Source: Betaproteobacteria bacterium (lineage in GTDB: Bacteria > Pseudomonadota > Gammaproteobacteria > Burkholderiales > Burkholderiaceae). From it: 13,235 bases of DNA. The number at the start of each line of letters is the position of its first letter. Position 1 is the first letter of the stretch. Below the pieces are notes generated by a model. That model had not been told where the DNA came from and made no database searches. It saw only the letters and a program-made list of their open reading frames with translations. Below are positions 1 to 7,582 of this stretch, piece by piece. The stretch lies in contig RFXC01000117.1 in NCBI GenBank assembly GCA_009921765.1, positions 1 to 13,235 of the forward strand. Direction: 5' to 3'. The position numbers and the translations under genes were made by a program.

Positions 1-336
1 AATGGCGACCAGGTGCTGAGGCACACCCGACGCCACAGCGAGCCAGGCGGTGCTGATCAGAGACTGATGAAACCATTCATCGGCGAGTACAAACAGATAG
101 TTGTCGAGTCCGACAAACCGCGCACTCGCGAGCCCCTGCACCGGATCCCAGTCGTGTAGCGACATGTAGAACGAGAACGCGATCGGATACACCCCGAAGA
201 CCGCAAACAGCAGCAAAAAAGGCGCGAGAAACAGCCATGGCGCAACAGCCGGATCGCGACCGCGAAGGCGATCGATCAGCGAGATCCGCACACGCGCAGG
301 CCTCGGCTCAGCCACCTGTAACTGCTGTGCACTCAT
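1..336 (-). CDS. ABC sugar transporter permease, MalF/UgpA type (3' end outside window)
   Basis: This is the N-terminal 112 residues of an inner-membrane permease of a binding-protein-dependent sugar importer; the rest lies beyond base 1. A basic, soluble N-tail (residues 1-30) is followed by a hydrophobic segment at about 32-58 containing APFLLLFAVFGVYPIAFSFY. Then come a short W-containing turn (HDWDP), the FVGLDNY motif at about 74-80 and the start of a second membrane segment after SLISTAW. This N-terminal layout is characteristic of MalF/UgpA/LacF-like permeases. The ATG at 334-336 overlaps the stop of the upstream solute-binding-protein gene in an ATGA, which argues for translational coupling and fixes the start. 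No strong Shine-Dalgarno sequence is visible. A MalG-type partner and an ATPase are expected further left but cannot be seen. The substrate is inferred from the operon (beta-1,3-gluco-oligosaccharide). Confidence 0.9.
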   Translation of the reverse strand, partial: MSAQQLQVAEPRPARVRISLIDRLRGRDPAVAPWLFLAPFLLLFAVFGVYPIAFSFYMSLHDWDPVQGLASARFVGLDNYLFVLADEWFHQSLISTAWLAVASGVPQHLVAI

Positions 337-1664
337 CCGCGCACCCGTTCTGCGCGTCGTTCAAGCACACGCGCTGCGTCTTCAATCGCCCGCTCTGGAT
401 CCTTTCCACGAATCAGCACGCGATCGAGTTCGGCATTGACGATTTCCTCGGCAAGCGGGTCCAGGCGATGGACGCCCACCGGCGGAATCGCAAGCGCGAT
501 CTCGCGCCAGAGCCGACGCGCGCGCTGGCCGCCGAAAAATGGCATGGCCTCCTCGAAGAACGGATCCTGATGCGCGGTTTGCAGCGCCGGGAATGCATCA
601 TGGCGGCGGAAGGCGTCGAGTTGCAGCGCGGGATCTCCGGCCAGCAGCCGCAGCATGGCCCAGGCCTGCTCGCGTCTGGGGGAATGCGCGGCAATCGCGT
701 AGAAACTTCCACCCCACGAGGCGCGCGCCCCCCCGGGCAGTTCTCCCGTACGCCAACGACCGGCTGTGGCGGGCGCCAGCCAGTTGGCCAGATGGCCCCC
801 AAACCACGCGCCCATCAGGAGCGTCGCGATGCGGCCTCGGCGCAAGCCCTCTGCCCAATCGTTACTCCATGCGCTCACCCGCGCATCGAGATCGTGGCGC
901 CGCACCTCGCGCGCCAGCCGGAAGGCAAGCCGGAAGCGCTCAGAGTCCAGGCGCGGCCGGCCCTTCGCATCGAAATACAATCCGTCACCCGGCTCGATCG
1001 CCGAGCGGATGATGGCGTCCTTCAGATCTCTTGCATGCGGCAGCAGGTAGGGGCCGTCAGCCGCACGAAGCAGCCGCCCCGCCTCCACGAACCCTTCCCA
1101 TGAGGACAGCACCTGCTGCTCGGTGATGCGGGCGCGTTCGAGAAGATCCGCCCGGATAAAGCTCACGCCTGGCCCAATGTCGACCGGTAGCGCGTATAGC
1201 CCGCCAGCGAGCCGGCATTGCGCAATGGCATAGGGCACGACACCCGTGCTCAACTCGGCAACTCCCGGCAACGTCGACAGGTCAGCCAGCGCACCGCTGG
1301 CCGCAAACCGCGCCAGGAACCCGAACTCGACAGCCATCAGATCGGGCAGGCCTTTGCGGGCAGCCATGGCGGCCGTGAGCGCCGAGTGGTGATCTCCGAA
1401 CTCGCGCGCCACCAGTCGGATATCGAAGCCCGGCGCGATGGACTGCCAGCGCGGGCGGGTATCACGAAGAATCTGGTCGAGCGCCGGGTAGGCCGCAATA
1501 TCAAGGGGCGCCGCTGCCGGTTGGGCGCGCACGAGTGAAGCCACCGACACCGAGGCAGCCGACGCGCCCAGAATGCCCAGGACACGACGCCGGCCGTGCG
1601 AAGGCATCACTTTGTGAAAGCGCTTGCAGAAGGGGGCGTGCGGCGAGGGCATGGCGCTTCGCAT
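333..1664 (-). CDS. ABC transporter sugar-binding protein (family 1 extracellular solute-binding)
   Basis: This 443-residue periplasmic binding protein probably captures the imported oligosaccharide and delivers it to the permease encoded immediately downstream (4-nt ATGA overlap). The N-terminus has a twin-arginine-like motif (GRRRVLG, residues 24-30), an Ala/Ser-rich hydrophobic stretch and a plausible signal-peptidase site VRA|QP near residue 47, so Tat or Sec export is likely. Mature-protein features typical of MalE/UgpB-like proteins include the PDLMAVEFGFLARFAASGALADLS-type segment (given here by position, about residues 106-130), the YALPVDIGP strand and the late WGGSFYAIAAHSPRREQAW block. 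The start is uncertain. The ATG at 1664 has AAGG seven bases upstream. An in-frame ATG at 1607 would give a more conventional signal peptide and would leave a LacI-type operator in the leader instead of in the gene. Sugar specificity is inferred only from the neighbouring GH81 gene. Confidence 0.88.
   Translation of the reverse strand: MRSAMPSPHAPFCKRFHKVMPSHGRRRVLGILGASAASVSVASLVRAQPAAAPLDIAAYPALDQILRDTRPRWQSIAPGFDIRLVAREFGDHHSALTAAMAARKGLPDLMAVEFGFLARFAASGALADLSTLPGVAELSTGVVPYAIAQCRLAGGLYALPVDIGPGVSFIRADLLERARITEQQVLSSWEGFVEAGRLLRAADGPYLLPHARDLKDAIIRSAIEPGDGLYFDAKGRPRLDSERFRLAFRLAREVRRHDLDARVSAWSNDWAEGLRRGRIATLLMGAWFGGHLANWLAPATAGRWRTGELPGGARASWGGSFYAIAAHSPRREQAWAMLRLLAGDPALQLDAFRRHDAFPALQTAHQDPFFEEAMPFFGGQRARRLWREIALAIPPVGVHRLDPLAEEIVNAELDRVLIRGKDPERAIEDAARVLERRAERVRG
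1615..1628. promoter_or_regulatory. LacI-type operator, site 3 (lacI/solute-binding-protein junction)
   Basis: The plus strand reads TGAAAGCGCTTGCA, a near-palindrome centred on AGCGCT that matches the general LacI-family pattern TGnAAnCGnTTnCA. It is identical over 14 bases to the site at 5649-5662 and shares the 11-base core TGAAAGCGCTT with the perfect palindrome at 7564-7581. It lies between the lacI stop and the second possible ATG (1607) of the solute-binding-protein gene. It could repress an internal promoter or act as an auxiliary operator. No convincing -35/-10 pair was found beside it. Confidence 0.65.
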
Positions 1665-1673
1665 CGAACGACC

Positions 1674-2711
1674 TTAAGCAGCCCGACTGGAGCGCGATGC
1701 GCGCGCACCGGCGAGCGCAACTTTGCGGGTGGACTCGCGCACTACCAGTGAGACCGACGGCGCACGCACCGCGGGGTCACGCTTGTCGATCATCATGAGC
1801 AGCGCCTGGGCAGACAGGTCGCCCATTTGATCGACCGGTTGCCGGACGGTGGTAAGCGGAGGCAGGAAATAGGCCGCGGTAGACAGATCGTCAAACCCCA
1901 CCACCGAAATATCGTCGGGCACCCTCAGCCCGCGGTGATGAAGCGCAAGTTGCAGACCGAAAGCCGTCTGGTCGTTGGCACAGAAAACCGCGGTGAAAGG
2001 CTCGCCCATCGCAAGCAGCCGCTCCCCGGCGAGCCGCCCGCCCTCTTCGCGAAAATCGCCCGGTGTTACCAGCGCAGGCACCCAGGCGATACCGGCCTGG
2101 TCGAGCGCATTTCGGTACCCCTTCAAGCGCGCCTGGGCATCGGGGTGATCACGCGGCCCCGCGATGAAAGCGATCCTCCGGTGCCCCAGATCGATCAGGT
2201 GCTCGGTGGCGAGCCGCGCCCCGGCTTCGTCATCCACCGACAGACTGAAGACGCCCGGTGCATCAAGCGTGCGGCCGGTGACCACCACGGGCAACTGCTG
2301 GGCGAACTCCGCGATACGCGCAGCGCCCAGACGACCCGCAAACAGAATCAGTCCGTCCACACGGCGCTGAATGAGCTCGCGGATACAGCGCTCCTCGTCA
2401 TCGGAATTCCAGTGACCGCTCATGAAGATCGGGGTGTAGCCACTTGCCTGCAGCGTTCGCTCGATGCCGTGCATGCCCTCGCCGTAGAAGGGGCTGTCGA
2501 TTGCCTGCGTGACGACACCGATGGCGTTGGAGCGGCCAGTGGCGAGCCCGCGCGCGAAGGCATTCGGCTGAAAACCCATTTCGCGAATGGCCAGTTCGAC
2601 CGCGCGCTGTTTGGTGGCGGCCACCCGCGCCGTGCCGTTCAATACCCTCGACACGGTGCTCTCTGACACACCCGCCTTGCGCGCCACATCGGAGATTGTG
2701 CTTCGGTTCAT
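1674..2711 (-). CDS. LacI-family transcriptional regulator
   Basis: This 345-residue cytoplasmic DNA-binding repressor is of the usual LacI/GalR length. Residues 4-24 (STISDVARKAGVSESTVSRVL) form the helix-turn-helix, followed by NGTARV and the hinge-helix region GFQPNAFARGLATGRS (46-61). A periplasmic-binding-protein-like effector domain follows, with the family hallmarks SNAIGVV, the DGLILF strand, LGHRRIAFIAGP, FTAVFCANDQTAFG, DISVVGFDD and LTTVRQP. The start ATG overlaps the stop of the kinase gene (ATGA at 2708-2711), so translation is probably coupled; no clear ribosome-binding site is seen. Because it is encoded inside the glucan operon, and three LacI-type operators occur in that operon, it probably regulates its own operon. 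The effector is unknown; a beta-1,3-linked disaccharide, glucose or a phosphorylated product are candidates. Confidence 0.95.
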   Translation of the reverse strand: MNRSTISDVARKAGVSESTVSRVLNGTARVAATKQRAVELAIREMGFQPNAFARGLATGRSNAIGVVTQAIDSPFYGEGMHGIERTLQASGYTPIFMSGHWNSDDEERCIRELIQRRVDGLILFAGRLGAARIAEFAQQLPVVVTGRTLDAPGVFSLSVDDEAGARLATEHLIDLGHRRIAFIAGPRDHPDAQARLKGYRNALDQAGIAWVPALVTPGDFREEGGRLAGERLLAMGEPFTAVFCANDQTAFGLQLALHHRGLRVPDDISVVGFDDLSTAAYFLPPLTTVRQPVDQMGDLSAQALLMMIDKRDPAVRAPSVSLVVRESTRKVALAGARASRSSRAA

Positions 2712-3715
2712 GCTGCAATCGCGGCAACGGTTTCAACTGGAAACTCGGCGGACCAGCGCAGCTGCCAGGACTGCGGCAGCACCAGGCAGAGCGCACCGAG
2801 TTCGGCTGTTCTGGACGGGTCGCTCACAGCGACCACGCTCGCGCCCGCGAGCATACCCCGCATTCCGGGGTAGCGGCCAGACTCAAACAGCCGGGCCCGC
2901 AATGCCGGCAGCAGCACATCGGACTGGCTGCAGAACAGGCCGCCACCGATGGCGATCCGTTCAAGATCGAGGGTGACAAACAGGTTGTAGACGAGATCGG
3001 CGATTGCATCGAGCGCACCGTCCACGATGGCGACAGCCGCGCTTTCACCACGCCGCCAGGCATTGAACAGATCAAGGGTCTCACCGCCCCAGGCGCGTGC
3101 TAGAGCCGCTCCCCCGGCAAGAGACTCGACATCGCCTTCGTTGCCGCAGCCACACCGAGGGCGCAGCGATTGCGCGGACGGCACCATGCTGTGGCCGGCA
3201 TGACCTGCATTACCCGACTTGCCGCGCACCAGTCGCCCGTCCAGCATCAAGCCCACACCAATGCCGGTACTCCAGGTGAGATAGGCACCGTGGCTCACGC
3301 CGCGGAGCGCACCAAAACGGTATTCGGCACAGAGTGCCGCCTGGGCATCGTTGGCGATCGCAAGCGTGCGTTCGCCGAATGCCTCGAGAAGCGGCGCCTC
3401 GAGTGCCACCCGCATCCAGCGATTGGGCAGATCGCTCGCAGGCGACAAGCCGCCGCAAAGATTGGGCGCAGCGCTTCCCAGTTGCCCTGCCTGCCCTTCG
3501 AAGGGCCCGCAGGCGGCAACGCCCACCGCCTGAAGTGCTTCGGAACTCACCCCTGCTTCCCGGCAGCAGCCGTCCAGCAGTGCCAGCATTGCCCGGGCAA
3601 TGGTGCGCTCATCGCCACTGCGGGGCACCGGCGCACGCGCGCGCGCCACCACGCCCGACTCGTTGGCCACACAGGCGGCGATTTTGGTGCCGCCCAGATC
3701 GATGCCTGCGATCAC
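2708..3715 (-). CDS. ROK-family sugar kinase (putative glucokinase)
   Basis: This 335-residue protein of the ROK family probably phosphorylates glucose, or a related hexose released from the imported oligosaccharide, in the cytoplasm using ATP. Seen are the N-terminal phosphate-binding DLGGTK (residues 6-11), the AND segment carrying the expected catalytic Asp (about 123), TGIGVG (150-155), the ROK signature region GNAGHAGH (168-175) and a Cys-rich zinc-site segment CGCGNEGD (188-195) followed by VES. Two positions are unusual. The substrate-contacting Glu of the common GExGH is His (172), and the third Cys of the common CxCGxxGC zinc motif is Asp (195). Translation starts at GTG (3713-3715), overlapping the glucanase stop as GTGA. 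The family call is firm. Glucose specificity is inferred, and the altered motifs make it less certain. Confidence 0.9.
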   Translation of the reverse strand: MIAGIDLGGTKIAACVANESGVVARARAPVPRSGDERTIARAMLALLDGCCREAGVSSEALQAVGVAACGPFEGQAGQLGSAAPNLCGGLSPASDLPNRWMRVALEAPLLEAFGERTLAIANDAQAALCAEYRFGALRGVSHGAYLTWSTGIGVGLMLDGRLVRGKSGNAGHAGHSMVPSAQSLRPRCGCGNEGDVESLAGGAALARAWGGETLDLFNAWRRGESAAVAIVDGALDAIADLVYNLFVTLDLERIAIGGGLFCSQSDVLLPALRARLFESGRYPGMRGMLAGASVVAVSDPSRTAELGALCLVLPQSWQLRWSAEFPVETVAAIAA

Positions 3716-6078
3716 CGCTTGACCGTCCCCGCGCCCGACGCGCGCACGGCATGCGAAAGCCGCCCCGGCTCGGCCTGCAAGGCCATGCCGTCGCTGAAGC
3801 GGATGGTTCGCGCGCTCCGACCCGCCGGCTGATAAGCGACATAGGTTCGATCGCCGTTTTCATGAACGAACACCGTATAGAGCGCGGAATCGGCGGTCAC
3901 GCTACGGTCGATCCGGCCTGCTGCCTGCAGCGTGCTCAGCCAGTGAAAGGTGCGGGTGCGGGTCTCGCCCAGTTCGACTGAGCCGCGCGGATTCCAGCGC
4001 TTCATGCCTGCGGCCGGATCTGCAAGGGCCAGAAACGACGCAAACACGTCTTGCCAGATGTCGGCTGGCGTGCCATCACTCTGACCGCGCGAATCGTAGC
4101 TTTTTCGCGCGCGCTCAAGCCCCGAAAAATAGCGGTCCATGTAGGGGCGCGGCAGCGCCAGATAGGTCGAGGCGGGCGTAATGGGCAGAAGGTTGATTCC
4201 CTGGATCTGACGCGGCTCTTCGGTCCACCAGGTGCTGTAGGCATATTTGCCGCCAAACACCATGCTCGCGAGCGGCTTGTCGAAGCCCTTGTCAAGCAGC
4301 GTGCCCTCGACATCGAGCCAGTATTGCAGCACGGCTGCTGCCTCGTGAAGGTAGAGGTAGATACCCAGATCACGGAGGGCGCGATCGCCGGTGAGTTCGC
4401 CCCAGAGCACCAGCGCCGCCCAGGCATTGACGGCCTCGGAGGAAGACTCCTGATTGTTGCCATGCCCGAAATAGATTCCGTCGCCGCCAGCCCAGGAGTG
4501 CCCGGCATAGGGATCAAAGTTGCGCAGAAAGGGAAAATCAGCGCGGCCACGCTCGGCAGTGGCGATGTCGGCAATCAGCCGCCCCACCATGCCGCCTGCG
4601 GCACCGGGTAAAGCCCAGGCCGCATCGCGCCGCGCGAGCTGCACCGCGGCCATCAGCCAGTAGCCGTAGTGAAAATGGTGGTCATTCATGGCCGCGACGC
4701 TGCCGAATTCCTCCGGATAGCCAAGCACCGAACCCGTACCCCGATCAAGCACGAATCTCGGACCCGCGCCGGTAAACCACTGGGAAAAGCGGCGCCGGAC
4801 CAGTGTCTCGAGGGTGCGCGCCGCCTCGTCCTCGCCGGCTTCGGCGGCAATCGCCATCAGATGGGCAAGCGCAGCCAGGGTCTTGCCGGTCCAGTAGGTG
4901 CCCTGTCCCATACGGCCGAACATCGCGGGCGCACGGCGTACGTCGCCGCTCAGGAGACTTCGGATCCGATCCCGCTCTTCGGCTCCCCCCAGCATGGGCC
5001 AGGCGGGAAGAATGCCGCGCCATTGCATCTCGGTGCTGAAGGAGTCGGCCGCAAGCACAGGCATGGGCCCACGAATGGCATCGAACACTGGCGCGCTGGT
5101 TCGCTCCCCCGACAAATAGCGGCTCTGATGCGGGTAGAGCGAAATCAGCGGGACCGTCTCCGAGCCGCTCACTGCACGGGTCTTGAGCGCGTAGCGGGTC
5201 AGCAGCTTTCCCGAGGCTTCTTCAAACTGCCAGCTGACCTGGGTGGACTCGACAAAGGCAAAAGCGTGACGGGTGAACCGGTCCAGTGTGGCTGGATCAG
5301 CGTCCGGCAGGGCCGCAACCGACAGCACCCGCCTGTCAGCCGGCAACTCAACCGTCAGCTCCTGCCCGGCGGTCGCCGCCACCGTGGAACCGGCTGGCGC
5401 GAACACCGCCCACTGCCGCCCGCGGTGCTCGAACCGGATGACCAGATCCGAGGTCGTCGACGGGGCTGTCGCAGGCGAAAGCAGCCGAGCATCGGCGGCC
5501 AACCGGATACGTGCCGCCCCATCAGACAACGAGAAATAGGCATACACCCCGCCATGCAGGATGGTGGCGTCCAGGTGCCGAGCGCCGCCCGCCATCCGGA
5601 TCTGGATGTGCCAATCCCCCGCATCGTGAAGGCGCGCATCCTCGGGCGTGAAAGCGCTTGCACCGATTGTGACCGCCGGCTCATGGGGATACTGGATTTC
5701 GGGCTGCTTGCCCTCGACGGGGACGTGTCGACGGACCGGGAGACTGACCTCCAACCCTGCCTGCGACGCACGAAACGACAGCGGATGCGCATGCAGCACG
5801 TCGGACCAGCGCTCGTACATGACCGACGAATACCATTGGTTGGTGGGGACCGCGCGCGCCAGCATGGCCCCACTGCGATAGGTTGCCGGCTTGGGCCGGA
5901 TGCTGCCAAACCCCGAAGGCGGCTCGGCAAACAGCACGCCCTCGCCCACCCGCAGGTCTTGCGCGGGCTGCGCCAGTGCCAGCCCCGTCAAGCCTGTGCA
6001 GCTCAGTAGTGCGGCCACGGCGACACCCATCAATCGGCACCGCGCGGAGCGATCTGCCGGCTGGCGAACGCTTTTCAT
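3712..6078 (-). CDS. GH81 endo-beta-1,3-glucanase (exported)
   Basis: This 788-residue glycoside hydrolase of family 81 cleaves internal beta-1,3-glucosidic bonds (laminarin, curdlan, fungal or oomycete wall glucan). The N-terminal beta domain carries PTNQWYSSVMY (78-88). The catalytic alpha-helical region has MNDHHFHYGYW (464-474; D466 matches the family acid position), the FPFLRNFDPYAGHSWAGG block (515-532) and GNNQESSSEAVNAW (540-553), with E544 and E548 as the conserved Glu pair. All catalytic signatures are intact and the length suits a single-domain GH81; no carbohydrate-binding module is seen. The N-terminus is a signal peptide with two readings: signal-peptidase I cleavage at LALA|Q (about 36) or a lipobox-like LLSC ending at Cys27, which would make it an outer-membrane lipoprotein. 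The gene starts 9 nt after the porin stop and lacks a strong ribosome-binding site, suggesting coupling. Confidence 0.93.
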   Translation of the reverse strand: MKSVRQPADRSARCRLMGVAVAALLSCTGLTGLALAQPAQDLRVGEGVLFAEPPSGFGSIRPKPATYRSGAMLARAVPTNQWYSSVMYERWSDVLHAHPLSFRASQAGLEVSLPVRRHVPVEGKQPEIQYPHEPAVTIGASAFTPEDARLHDAGDWHIQIRMAGGARHLDATILHGGVYAYFSLSDGAARIRLAADARLLSPATAPSTTSDLVIRFEHRGRQWAVFAPAGSTVAATAGQELTVELPADRRVLSVAALPDADPATLDRFTRHAFAFVESTQVSWQFEEASGKLLTRYALKTRAVSGSETVPLISLYPHQSRYLSGERTSAPVFDAIRGPMPVLAADSFSTEMQWRGILPAWPMLGGAEERDRIRSLLSGDVRRAPAMFGRMGQGTYWTGKTLAALAHLMAIAAEAGEDEAARTLETLVRRRFSQWFTGAGPRFVLDRGTGSVLGYPEEFGSVAAMNDHHFHYGYWLMAAVQLARRDAAWALPGAAGGMVGRLIADIATAERGRADFPFLRNFDPYAGHSWAGGDGIYFGHGNNQESSSEAVNAWAALVLWGELTGDRALRDLGIYLYLHEAAAVLQYWLDVEGTLLDKGFDKPLASMVFGGKYAYSTWWTEEPRQIQGINLLPITPASTYLALPRPYMDRYFSGLERARKSYDSRGQSDGTPADIWQDVFASFLALADPAAGMKRWNPRGSVELGETRTRTFHWLSTLQAAGRIDRSVTADSALYTVFVHENGDRTYVAYQPAGRSARTIRFSDGMALQAEPGRLSHAVRASGAGTVKR
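5649..5662. promoter_or_regulatory. LacI-type operator, site 2 (inside the GH81 gene)
   Basis: The plus strand reads TGAAAGCGCTTGCA, identical to the site at 1615-1628; the match extends one base to 15 (GTGAAAGCGCTTGCA). It lies about 0.42 kb into the glucanase coding sequence. There it is read as Ala-Ser-Ala-Phe-Thr, whereas the other copy is read as Cys-Lys-Arg-Phe-His, so the shared sequence is not a shared peptide. An auxiliary intragenic operator allowing repressor-mediated looping with the promoter site is a reasonable reading, by analogy with lac O2. Binding itself is untested. Confidence 0.6.
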
Positions 6079-6087
6079 GGGTACGGC

Positions 6088-7518
6088 TCAGAAAACGAGG
6101 TTGAAGCCGACCGTAGCGGCAGAACCGCTCCGGTCATAGTGCGAATTGAAGCCCAGGAACAGGTTGTCGGGCATGCTGACAGGCGCTGGACCGAGGCGGC
6201 CCACGCGCGACCAGCCGATGCCGCCGTAGACGCTCGCCCCTTTATGCAGCTCCGGCAGCTTCCGGTAGATGCCGAGGTTGAGACTCAAGGCCGTGTTGCT
6301 CTGCCCCCACTCGATCGGGTTGGCGCTCGATGCGCGCCCGTAGTAGACGCCACCCGCGGTGTAGGTGTACAGACCGCGGTAGTGGCTCCAGCCCAGCATC
6401 AGGTCGTAATTGGAGGCTCGGTAGCCGGTGTAGTCGGAATTGAGGTCGCCATAGTTGAAGCCCGGGTCGAGACCAAACAGGCAAAGCTTTTGGACGCTGT
6501 CGTAGGCGCAGCTCGCCGCTGATCCGGTCCAGCGGTTGTGACGCGCGCCATACGTGAGCATGTTCTGCGGATTGGGCCAGTAATTGCCCTGAAGGATGGC
6601 CGCGCTTTGCCCAGGTTTGCCCGCGCGCCTGGGCAGCCACGTGCCCCCCACCGACATCGCGTCCGGATCGCCAATCCATCCCACCAGCGGCGCCTTGCCG
6701 AATGAACTCTGGCGCGCGCCGGTCACGTTCTGCAGCGTGAATTCGATCAGATGCCGCTCGCGGGAATATTGCAGGAACAACTCCACGAGGCGCGGCTCTG
6801 TCGCACCGGGTTGGTACGCAATGTTCGATTGGGTCACGCGGTTCTGCTGAACCAGGTCAGTGTTGAGGCGGTCACGCCCCAGACTGAGTTCGAAAGTGAG
6901 CTTGCCGATGCCGTCCTCAAAAGGCTTGCTGGTGAGGCGCAACGCCTCGGGCATGACGCTGAAGCCCGCGCCGGTACCTGCCCACTGGTTGGCAAGGCCA
7001 ATCGGATAGCTGAAGGAATCAGAACGTGCCCAGGTGCGAGACAACTGCGTGCCGTAGCGCACAAAACCCAGATCGGGGCGGGAGACGCCAACAAACTTCT
7101 CGAACCAGTCGCGGTTGGCGAGGCCCTTGCCACTGCGGTAGCTGACATCGGAGGCGGAAAACCATTCGCCAAGGTCAGCGGTCGACCGCCAGCGATAGCT
7201 TGCGCGCGCTTCGAAGGTGACTGCACCCTCGGTTTCATGGCTGTAGCCCAGAGCGAGTTGCTGGAGCGCAAGAGAGGACGCGCGACTGCCGAGCGTGGGG
7301 TTGCTCGGCACGGGAACGAAGGCGTTCCGCTGGTCGTACTTGTAGAGCGAATCGTTGGGGGAAATCTGTCGTGGAGCCTCGGATGCGCGCGTGGCCTCAA
7401 CCTTCACGAAACCCGAGATTTCCCAGGTGTTGCCCTTGGTGTCCTGAAACGTTTCAGCCTGGCTGCCAAAGGGCAGCACGAAGCCGAGCATGAGGGCGGC
7501 GCGGCGGGCAAAGCGCAT
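6088..7518 (-). CDS. Outer-membrane porin, putative glucan-oligosaccharide channel
   Basis: This 476-residue outer-membrane beta-barrel protein is first in the operon. It has a short signal peptide (basic MRFARR, hydrophobic core, cleavage near SQA|ET at about residue 22). Alternating amphipathic strands rich in Gly, Tyr, Trp and Arg follow, ending in the terminal strand ATVGFNLVF with the C-terminal Phe typical of Gram-negative porins. Segments such as FVRYGTQLSRTW and the SYPIGLANQWAGTGAG loop resemble general porins of Betaproteobacteria rather than OprB or TonB-dependent receptors; no TonB box or plug is seen. Two Cys residues (SCAYDS and KLCLFG) are close enough for a loop disulphide. 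The ATG has CCGGAG seven bases upstream. A promoter and LacI-type operator lie just before it. Its role in passing beta-1,3-gluco-oligosaccharides is inferred from position only; the porin assignment is good, the exact family is not resolved. Confidence 0.82.
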   Translation of the reverse strand: MRFARRAALMLGFVLPFGSQAETFQDTKGNTWEISGFVKVEATRASEAPRQISPNDSLYKYDQRNAFVPVPSNPTLGSRASSLALQQLALGYSHETEGAVTFEARASYRWRSTADLGEWFSASDVSYRSGKGLANRDWFEKFVGVSRPDLGFVRYGTQLSRTWARSDSFSYPIGLANQWAGTGAGFSVMPEALRLTSKPFEDGIGKLTFELSLGRDRLNTDLVQQNRVTQSNIAYQPGATEPRLVELFLQYSRERHLIEFTLQNVTGARQSSFGKAPLVGWIGDPDAMSVGGTWLPRRAGKPGQSAAILQGNYWPNPQNMLTYGARHNRWTGSAASCAYDSVQKLCLFGLDPGFNYGDLNSDYTGYRASNYDLMLGWSHYRGLYTYTAGGVYYGRASSANPIEWGQSNTALSLNLGIYRKLPELHKGASVYGGIGWSRVGRLGPAPVSMPDNLFLGFNSHYDRSGSAATVGFNLVF

Positions 7519-7563
7519 GCGGTGTCTCCGGGATCGAATGGTTTTAGAGGAATCCAGCGCGTC

Positions 7564-7581
7564 TTTGAAAGCGCTTTCAAA
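7564..7581. promoter_or_regulatory. LacI-type operator, site 1 (perfect 18-bp palindrome)
   Basis: TTTGAAAGCGCTTTCAAA is a perfect 18-bp palindrome matching the LacI-family operator pattern (central CG, TGAAA half-sites). It starts one base downstream of the predicted -10 of the porin promoter and covers the expected transcription start near 7576, the classic position for steric repression. It lies 45 nt upstream of the porin ATG. The presumed ligand is the LacI-family protein encoded at 1674-2711. Confidence 0.82.
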
Positions 7582-7582
7582 A

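Noticed and set aside
57..245. Small minus-strand frame with Cys/Arg-rich product
   Set aside because: It is out of frame with the permease reading, which continues unbroken to base 1 and has an evident transmembrane segment.
237..1103. Plus-strand open frame (288 codons) opposite the solute-binding protein and permease
   Set aside because: The Arg/Pro/Gln-rich translation has no domain, while the minus-strand reading is a clear binding protein followed by a permease.
4669..6009. Plus-strand open frame (446 codons) within the GH81 gene
   Set aside because: It is a shadow of the GH81 coding strand, which carries all family motifs; no domain was recognised in the antisense product.
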